The notes beneath the pieces are model-generated. The model was not told where the DNA came from. It searched no databases and saw nothing but the letters and a program-made list of their open reading frames with translations. DNA of 64,000 bases, from positions 5,299,912 to 5,363,911 of the forward strand of contig CM066920.1 of assembly GCA_033964015.1 (NCBI GenBank), read 5' to 3'. This document shows, one piece after another, positions 56,866-64,000 of this stretch. The position numbers were made by a program, and so were the translations under genes. Position 1 is the first letter of the stretch. The number at the start of each line of letters is the position of its first letter. The DNA comes from Scolanthus callimorphus (lineage: Eukaryota; Cnidaria; Anthozoa; Actiniaria; Edwardsiidae).

Positions 56866-58751
56866 AGTCGTTCTACACAAAGTAAAACCTACTTTCGTTT
56901 TTGTTTTCTCTGAAGGTTCTTTCTCTTCCGTCTGTACATGTATAATCCCAGGAATTTTTACAAGCCATTCATCACTTTCTGCTTCGTATACAACGTTCTC
57001 GTACGTCGGCGGCTTTTTCGTTTTCTTAGCGACGCCCAAACCGGTTTAGTGTCCTCTTGACTTTCTTGCCGTCCTCCCTCGGTTATAGGCGCTTTAGTCT
57101 TAACAGCAGCTTCTTTGAGAACTGCTGTGTGGAATGCAGCAGGAGCTTCTTGCCTCGTAAGCAATTTTCGCTCTGCGTCCTGAGAAGACATTTCCAAGGG
57201 TTTCTTGATATTCGTGTCTTTCTCCGTCTGAGAACATGTAATATTTTCCTCGTCCTTACTGTGCTCGAGGCTTGTTGATTCAGCACTCTTCGTCAAACTC
57301 ACAGGGTCAACCTTCGTACCATCACGCGGAAGCAAAACAACTCCATGTCGCTTTGACCTTGTTCTCACTACACCTCTTGTTTGTTCTTCCAACTCTTTAC
57401 AAAACTTGAATTCTTCCCGGGTAGTGGTTTCCCTGTGTCCTGCAATATCTAAGCCGGGTTCTGATCTGTTTAAATTAGCATACTGCCTTTCCCCCATCGC
57501 TGTTCTTTGTCCTTCATTTTGAGCAGACTCTGTCGCTTCCTTTAAGACTTGATTACTTGGCCTCTGGTACTGACTGGTTCCTTCCTTCTGAGCTCCCTTA
57601 TCCCGGACGGTTTTGACTGTGTCATAATGTGTTGTTGGTTTTTCTTCGGTCTCAGATAATTGTTTCTCTGGAGAGTTCTCGGTCCTGCGAGAAGGAGACA
57701 AAATTTGTGCTGTCGTGTAACGGATTTTTAGTTATTTCGCACATTTGAAGACAATTGTTAGTTCCCTTAGAGCCATTATTATATTTGTAGCCCATTGAAT
57801 TATTGCGCTTGGAGCCTTGCTTGCTAACATTTGGAGCCAGAGACGTTTTTCAAATTCCCGGGAATGAAAAATTCATTCACCGGCCATTTTATATAAGTAA
57901 GAAATTTCGTCTTTGACGGGGAGCAGTGTGCTTTTCGAAAGTCTTTTTTAAACTAGCGCGCCCTGCATGTACGTCCGTATTGTACAAACTAGCCAGCGGC
58001 TAGAAGAAGTGAATTCTAAACCGTGAATTTTTGTCTTAGAAGTATGGAATCCACAGGGCGCACTACGAAGTCCACAAGTGAATAGTTTAGATCAGTAGAA
58101 CTCTTGTCAACAACTTTGTGTTTTTTACTTACGCGCTTCCTTCACGACCTCTTCTTCCTGTATAATCAAACGAAAAGAATGAATGAAACAAAACAATGAA
58201 ATTCCTAAATACACACTGACGTCTTCAGTGTGTATTTTCTTGTCTTAAAGGTTGCCAAGGCTGGTTCATACATCATATTTTTCAAGTTTTGTTTTTCATC
58301 AGCGATTTTAAAAAAATAATTATAATGAAAAAATTGATGTTTAGCGTTGTAGTGCACTTAGCCAGCTATTTCACAGACACTCCACTCAAATTGAAACCAA
58401 ATATCTAATTATTAAGAATCCCAACTGGCAGAGAGGCAAACCAGTTGGCTATCTACAAGCGTGTCCGAGAGGTTGATCCCGCGGCATTGCAATGTTTACA
58501 GCACCGAGAAAGAAATCCTGTTATTGGTCAGCGAGTGGGACTTGAACTCGGGTCACCGATTACAAGTCGGACGCGCTGACCAATCGGCCACGCTGCCTCC
58601 CTAAAAGATAGAACTTACTTTTCGATTTCTCTCTGCAAACGCAATTCAGCAATACCAGTACGAGAAGTAGTAAGCCTCCAGATATAACTATGTCAAATGT
58701 CAATAAAGAGGATTGATGACGGGACTCAGGAGGACGCATTGTATGGCTCAT
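56842..58751 (-). CDS. Putative transmembrane adaptor with YxN motifs (LAT/NTAL-like layout)
   Basis: Exons are 58751-58619, 58157-58133 (25 bp) and 57684-56842; phases join exactly (1, then 2). The start is MSHTMRPP (58751) or the second Met (58739). The ectodomain is only about 15-20 residues, followed by one membrane segment (IVISGGLLLLVLVLLN), a Cys-x-Cys (CVCREKSK) suited to palmitoylation, and a charged tail of about 280 residues. Tail tyrosines lie in THYDTV, RQYANLN and TYENVVYEAESDE; YANL and YENV fit the pYxN Grb2-SH2 consensus. Near 57010-57040 the frame shifts between '...QEDTKPV' and 'GVAKKTKKPPTYENVVYE', so as written the last motif is out of frame. No sequence relation to vertebrate adaptors can be shown by eye; the match is of layout. 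Confidence 0.6.
58355..58601 (-). mobile_element. tRNA-derived SINE in intron 1 of the minus-strand adaptor-like gene
   Basis: From 58601 downward the sequence reads as a tRNA-like head: GTGGCCGATTGGTCAGCGCG (A box), a CTTGTAATC anticodon-like loop (TGT) and GAGTTCAAGTCCC (B box). An unrelated body continues to roughly 58355. It is not a plausible working tRNA gene because the 3' acceptor half is replaced. The left boundary is approximate. Confidence 0.55.
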
Positions 58752-59290
58752 CCGTGTTAAAGTATAAAAAAGAATAAAATCACAGAAACAAGCGCAAGAT
58801 TTTCTCGACCATACAACGCAGTACCGAATAAGGAATATTTGCTTTGATGTAATACATCCTGAAATCATATAGCATTTTTACTTTCGACAACGACGACTTT
58901 CCTTTTACGCTCGTTATGGACTTTGAAATCGTCGGTTGAGTTGTGTACCATGAAACACAGGTAGTTCATATGCTAAAAATGGGAATAATGAGCTTATAGG
59001 TTTCATTGCGCATGTACCATCCTAAAACACAGACGTTTTATGGACTTAGTTGTCTGTTTTTCTTGTATAGAAGAAACTCGAAACTTTTAAGGGCATGGTT
59101 TCAGTTCCTAACCGACAATACATTCGTATCTGGAAAGGGAAACTAGAAAATGAAACTCGTAGAAAAGTAATTCAAAACGTAGGCAGGAAATCATTTTCAA
59201 GTACTTACATATCCAAACTAAAGGTAAGAATATAATGTTAAGACGGACAAATATTTCTAGGAAATAGATTTTACTTTTCTATTTTCAGCA
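58752..59290. promoter_or_regulatory. Shared intergenic region of the divergent adaptor-like genes
   Basis: This interval of about 540 bp separates the two predicted start codons (58751 on minus, 59291 on plus). Both starts appear to be preceded by a 3' splice acceptor: TTTTCAG|CAATG on plus, and a pyrimidine tract then GATGAG|CCATACAATG on minus. 5' UTR exons may therefore lie in or beyond this interval. No TATA box stands out. A bidirectional promoter is an inference from spacing. Confidence 0.35.
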
Positions 59291-62200
59291 ATGCCTTTCG
59301 TAAGTCCATCTCCTCGCCTCGAATTAGGTAAGACAGCTAAACCTGGGGACACAAGATTTTGTTTTGAAATCAGGTTTATATCGGCAGAATAATTGACTTG
59401 TCCAGAGGAGCAACATGTAGAAATCAATAGTGTAACTACAAAATATTAATACATGGTTTGCCAATTCTATTTCGGACACTTATTCCCCCTCCATTGATAC
59501 TTTAATTTCGTGGAAATTCAAAAAGATTGGGTGATAGCTTGCCCTCCCGATAACCCTTTGTAAAATTCAAGGCGTACAGTAAAAAGCCGCACATAAGAAC
59601 TTAGAATTTTCGAGGTCAGGCCGAACATATTTTTTGGTAGTCAAATGCCAATTTCCATAACTTCTTGATGAATCACTAGGATCTTATATGCGGGTTTTTA
59701 CTGCAGTTTAAAAATGTGCTTTCGCCAAAATCTTCGAGTAAGTCTATGCAGTGACACACTGAAGCCTGTTCTTAACTCTGACAAAGATGCTTATTTCTGG
59801 TGCAAAGCGAGCGCGGAACTGCCATGAAAATGTTCGGTGGTTTCTAGCTTGCTATCACTCCATATCTAGTTTGTTTGTCTCTATAGATATCGGGCCGAGC
59901 CCGACCACTCATTGGGCCTATCGCTCGGTACCGTTGTACATTGTGATTGCGGCGGTTGGAGGTCTTCTTGCGTTGATAGTGGTCGCCTTGTGCGCCTTTG
60001 TGGCTTGCAAACGTTGTCGCAGACAAAGAAGAAGTATGTTATTTAACGTACTCCTCTCTTAAATGTTAAATCACAGAGGTTTTTGCAAAAAAGAAGACTA
60101 TCTTGAAAACCTTATTGCTATGCTAAGAACGAAGGCGGAAATGGGAAGGAGAGGAGGTCTCGAAACAATAAGTACTTATTTTGTGCGTCTTTGAGTTCTT
60201 TGGTCCGCTGTCTTACAAATTTTGTCACTGATAGCCATCCCCTGCCAGTGGTTACTCCCTTGTGGTTACTCCCTTATGAAACGTTCCTGGGAATTTACGG
60301 AAATTAAGATATAAACAGAAGGGTCCAAAAACCCTCCTCTGGGTATATACATAAAGGGTTTGGTTCAGTGTTGTTATCAAAACATCCAACATGTGTACAA
60401 AAAGGGAACCTTGGCCTTTTCTTTTTGGTTTATAAAGGGGTAAATGTCGCCTAGTTCTGGCCTGTACAATGTTTCTTCAGTATATACCTTCTGTCCTGGG
60501 AGTGACTTCACAGTCAATCTCTCATCACTTCCTAATGGAGTATGAAATAGGAATTACATTTCTTTCCAGCTTGATACCACACACCAGTAAAGTACTAACT
60601 TTTCTCTTTTAGACCTCGCTGTAAGGCTACAATCTAAGGACGTGTAAGTTAATTCTGAGTAACAATATCAACAATATTAACCAATGGCAAAGCATAATTA
60701 CAAAAGAAAATAGCTCTTTTGTTGAGGTGTTTTCATTTTTTTAGAACCATTCATAATGAGAAACCAAATGCAAGAATAGAGTTGAAGATTACCAGGCCTT
60801 ATCCCCACCACACCACACCCCACCTAACTACACCCCCACCTCTGACTCAGACCAAACAAACCCACCTCTGTTGAGGAGTAATTTTATATTATATCAAGTG
60901 AAGATCATTATTAGCTTATTGGTTTGATGTTGAGTAACTATCTTTCTATAAGCTATCTGTATCTATCTCCTGTCTTCTGTTTTTTTGCATGATAAAATGT
61001 CATTTTGTGGGAGAAAAGAAGCTCAGACAAGGAGCAGAACAGCCTAGCTCTGTGACTGGGATTGCTCTTTCACAGAGCAGGCTATTTTTAGAATGTTTTT
61101 TGTGATGACAATTTTCTATGTTTATGGCCAGGGGCCCCAACAGGTCCCAGAAGACTTCTCACCGAAGATTCCATGCAGACTTACCGTGAGTCACATGCTA
61201 GCAGTTTGTAATGATGTCACTGGCGTACTGGACGATAGCGTTGCCATGGTGACAATTTTAGAGGACGAGGGATCAAATTGTGATGTTACCATGGAAATCG
61301 TGGCCATGGATAAACTTATAGTGCCTTGCATTACAGGAGACTTAAGTTCAAACGAAGGTATGGCATGAAGCTTTGGGGAAGATTTGGTCTTGAAAAGTAT
61401 TTTGCCTATTTACTTAGGCTCGATTCCAAGCCCTTGGTGTGAGCCTGAGGTCTGTCCTCCCCCCCCCCCCCCATCAACAGTCAGATAATTGGTCTGGCTT
61501 TGTTACAATCAGCCAACCAGCTAAGAGTCTGCCCTAATTTGCGGGGTGAGTACGTTGACCAAATACGAAACCTCAAACGGCTAAACAATGGCAGACAATA
61601 ACAATTCGAAGAGCTTGCAAAATCTACCTTGGATTTTTTCAATGCTTCAAGGCAAATATATTATGATTATTCAGACTACAGGCTTCGAAAATCACTGAGA
61701 CCATTTGATCAAGCCGTATTTGTGTGGTGTAGGACTAGGACATCACAGACCCATACAAACAACGGCTGGAAATCAAGTTACCGCTACTTTACGTTTCCAT
61801 ACCTGCCAACTCTCCCGGTTTTACGCGGGAGACTTCCTGCCCTTTTCTCACTTAAAATTCATCAGAACAGTTCGAGATTAAAGAGACATTTGTTTCCACC
61901 CATTTTGATTTCCATCGGCATGGATGCCGCCGCCATGTCAGCGATACAGGATTCCCGCGCTACTGGTCGAAAATACCACAGGTAGCCCATGAACCATAAC
62001 AAGAAATTGCTGACGTTGCCTAATACCTGCCAACTCTCCCGGTTTACGCGGGAGACTTCCTGCCCTTTTCCACTTAAAATTCATCAGAACAGTTCGAGAT
62101 TAAAGAGACATTTGTTTCCACCCGTGTTTGAGTTTCCATCGGCAATGGATGCCGCCGCCATGTCAGCGATACAGGATTCCCGCGCTACTGGTCGAAATAC

Positions 62201-62710
62201 CACAGGTAGCCCATGAACCATAACAAGAAATTGCTGACGTTGCAAAAACGTCCTTGGTGAGGAGTAAAAATAACACAGTAGCCCGCTCGGATTGATAGAC
62301 TTTCTCAGAAGCTCACAAGTAGCTTCTGACTTTCTTTGATATGTAATTTCAGGAGATTACGCCTCTGTCCACAATGAAAGCAGCCGGTCGCTTTAGAATC
62401 GTCTTCCGAACAACTTACAGACGGGGAAACATCTGAAAACCATACGACTGAAACGATCCCGGAACCGACCCGGTCTCCAGATGCCAGTATAGAATGCGGC
62501 GGGACTGGTAACGAGAACGGGGTGCCCCAGAAGGAAATCCAGGAGAACGAAGATGTGCCCCATACCTCCCCTTCCTCAAGAGAAGAGAAGGGACAACTCT
62601 ATGCTAAAGTCAAAAAAGAAAGAAGGGTTAGATGCTGTTCAAATTTAACAATATGTGCGGATGACAGTCTCCTATTTTTTTATTTTTACGTACAAATTAA
62701 AAATATCTGA
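59291..62710 (+). CDS. Putative transmembrane adaptor with YASV/YAKV motifs (PAG/SIT-like layout)
   Basis: Phase-consistent exons are 59291-59327 (MPFVSPSPRLEL), 59887-60033, 61132-61185, 61337-61357 and 62353 onward. The ectodomain is about 30 residues, then one membrane segment (LYIVIAAVGGLLALIVVALC) and juxtamembrane cysteines (CAFVACKRCRRQRR). Tail motifs are MQTYRDLSS, GDYASVHNESS and, further on, KGQLYAKVKK. YASV and YAKV fit ITIM-like and Csk-SH2 (pY-[ASTA]-x-V) consensus, as in vertebrate PAG1, SIT1 and LIME1. In the last exon the first frame stops at 62394-62396, while the evident tail continues in another frame ('SSSEQLTDGETSENHTTE' to YAKV). This again looks like a single-base break. 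The gene is read divergently from its neighbour at 56.8-58.8 kb. Expected location is the plasma membrane. Confidence 0.55.
59577..59703. mobile_element. pogo-type MITE, CAGTAAAA(A/C)CCGC termini, copy 4
   Basis: It begins CAGTAAAAAGCCGCACATAAGAAC after TA and ends ATCTTATATGCGGGTTTTTACTG. It lies in the first intron of the plus-strand adaptor-like gene. Confidence 0.65.
61802..62245. repeat. Tandem duplication, period 224 bp, two copies
   Basis: The unit from CCTGCCAACTCTCCCGG through GCGGGAGACTTCCTGCCC, ATGGATGCCGCCGCCATG and ATTCCCGCGCTACTGGTCG occurs at 61802 and 62026 with few differences. It sits in the intron before the last adaptor exon. The short frames across it are repeat artefacts. 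Confidence 0.85.
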
Positions 62711-64000
62711 GGCTCCTTTGAAAAAAAAATCGACCCTTAAATTATCAGTTGAATTGAACCATTGTTGCTTGATTTGCTGAACGAACCCCTAAGAGGGACC
62801 TTTCTGGAAAATATGCAAGTTTTCAATTTAACCCCCGGGGGGTGGTTCTTCATATGTCGACCTGATAGGGGTGCTCGTCGTATTTTGGGGGGTCAAAATC
62901 GACTCTCAGGTATTTTTTAGGGGTATCAGAGAAACAGTGTGGCTTTCACTAATAAATGGTGTTTTTTAGGGGTACGCAAATGAATGAAAGGGTCACAATC
63001 CAAGCAAAACGTTTTCTGGCTTTCTTTATCCATTTATAGCTCTAAAACAAGGGATGTGCTAGATGAGAAACAATTCTCGGTTTTCATGTGGCGTCATCAA
63101 AAAGCTAACTTCTAAACCAAGAGACCTACATAGATGTCCTTTCTGTGATGAATATAACTCTATTCAAGGATTTGTCACACGAAATTTCGGCACCTTCTGC
63201 CAAGTAGTTCTCGAGATATCGCCAAAGCGTATTTATTTCACGCAACACCAGTCACGTATTTTGAACTTGCCGTATTTCACTCTATTTGCACCGTTCTTAC
63301 CTTTTTGGCACGTCAGTATGTTATAAAAGATCATATCTTACCATTCTGATACTATTCTCTCGGGATTCAAATTCTAAATCTAACAATAGATACATCTGCT
63401 CCTGTTTCAGAAGGATGTCAAGCTTGCTGGTATTGTCTACGCCGACCTCGAAATGATGCACGATAAATCATGTGACCCTGCTTCTAAACTCAAGTCTCGT
63501 CAAGTGGCAGACTACGCATGCGTACACCCGGCAGAGAACCAAAATGGCGCCTGTCCGTGAATGGTTACAACTGATTTTTTCAGTGTTCCGTGCACTGGCT
63601 GCTTTTTTAAAACCATTATTCAACATTATTGGACTGGTTTGCCATTGGCATTTTTGATTTCTTTGGCTGACAGTTTTCAACTTGGAAAATTGATAGCGAA
63701 AGCTATTTAATCTTGCCTTTTACTTTCTAAGACTAAGTTGACCCGGGGGGGGGGGGGGGGGGGGGGGGTACTCCGATATAAAAATGACGGGGGGGGTCCG
63801 ACGTATTTTTTTGGGTATGAAATTTGTAGTAAAAGTATTTTTTGGGTTAAAATTTTACCTGGTACTTTCTTGGGGGTTGCAAAATACGCTGGTATTTTTT
63901 GGGGGTTGAAACTTTTGACAACGATCGAGTTGATCACCAAGATACTCCCAAGTTGGAGCTATTTGGGGGAAATATTGAGACGGGTATCATGTGTATGTGT
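62711..64000. other. Right-edge repeats and poly-G tract
   Basis: No gene is supported. A G-run lies at about 63745-63768. Around it, and at 62780-62950, are diverged copies of a G-rich sequence (GGGGGTACTCCGATAT, TTTTTTGGGTATGAAATTTG) also seen near 44340-44475 and 16280-16400. Confidence 0.4.

Noticed and set aside
58533..58601. Threonine-like tRNA gene on the minus strand
   Set aside because: A and B boxes and a TGT anticodon-like triplet are present, but the 3' half does not close an acceptor stem. It is better explained as the head of a SINE.
60613..60643. 31-bp exon 'NLAVRLQSKD' in the plus-strand adaptor-like gene
   Set aside because: It has good AG and GTAAGT borders and reads in phase from the previous exon. 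Including it, however, throws all following tyrosine-motif exons out of frame, while skipping it keeps them in frame. It could be an alternative exon.

Overview
This is a eukaryotic, animal-type window. Genes are split by GT-AG introns, the DNA is AT-rich, and transposon-derived inverted repeats fill most introns and intergenic space. The gene content points to an anthozoan cnidarian, probably a hexacoral: a TRANK1-like TPR/ankyrin gene, a PAN/EGF/fibrinogen-like protein resembling coral 'uncharacterized skeletal organic matrix protein 5', and an intronless class A GPCR. All identifications come from reading the translations; no database search was possible.

Layout. (1) 1-17.8 kb, minus strand: the 5' part of a TRANK1-like gene. 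It has 14 recognisable exons built as near-identical exon sets (about 231, 231, 151 and 407 bp) repeated three times. The gene runs off the left edge. Its introns hold many MITEs, a tRNA-derived SINE and a 2.15-kb foldback whose arms are 128-bp tandem repeats rich in TGACGTCA. (2) 18.1-21.1 kb: a 3-kb element with terminal inverted repeats. (3) 23.4-24.5 kb, minus: an intronless rhodopsin-class GPCR. (4) 24.6-33.3 kb: no gene seen; several MITEs. (5) 33.3-45.8 kb, minus: three intronless paralogues of a secreted protein carrying a Thr-x5-Cys...His signature inside an LSGC motif. This recalls the CNF1/BLF1 deamidase fold. One copy is intact, one has Cys replaced by Ser and a mucin-like tail, and one is broken by two frameshifts. 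Between the first two lies a segment with 49-bp and roughly 60-bp tandem arrays. (6) 46.9-49.7 kb, minus: the SOMP5-like gene in five exons. (7) 50.75-54.79 kb: a 4-kb long-inverted-repeat element with a 9-bp target duplication; its arms contain AGGTCA (DR1-type) arrays. (8) 56.8-62.7 kb: two divergently transcribed genes, each with a very short ectodomain, one membrane segment, juxtamembrane cysteines and a tyrosine-motif tail. They look like transmembrane adaptors of the LAT/PAG/SIT kind. (9) 62.7-64 kb: repeats and a poly-G tract.

The most interesting candidates are the LSGC...His secreted family (possible lateral origin, with an active-site-substituted paralogue) and the divergent adaptor pair, where one tail carries YxN (Grb2-type) motifs and the other YASV/YAKV (Csk/ITIM-type) motifs. 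Single-base frameshifts recur in five otherwise well-conserved genes, several of them at short homopolymers. Uncorrected assembly indels are therefore a serious alternative to pseudogenisation throughout the window.
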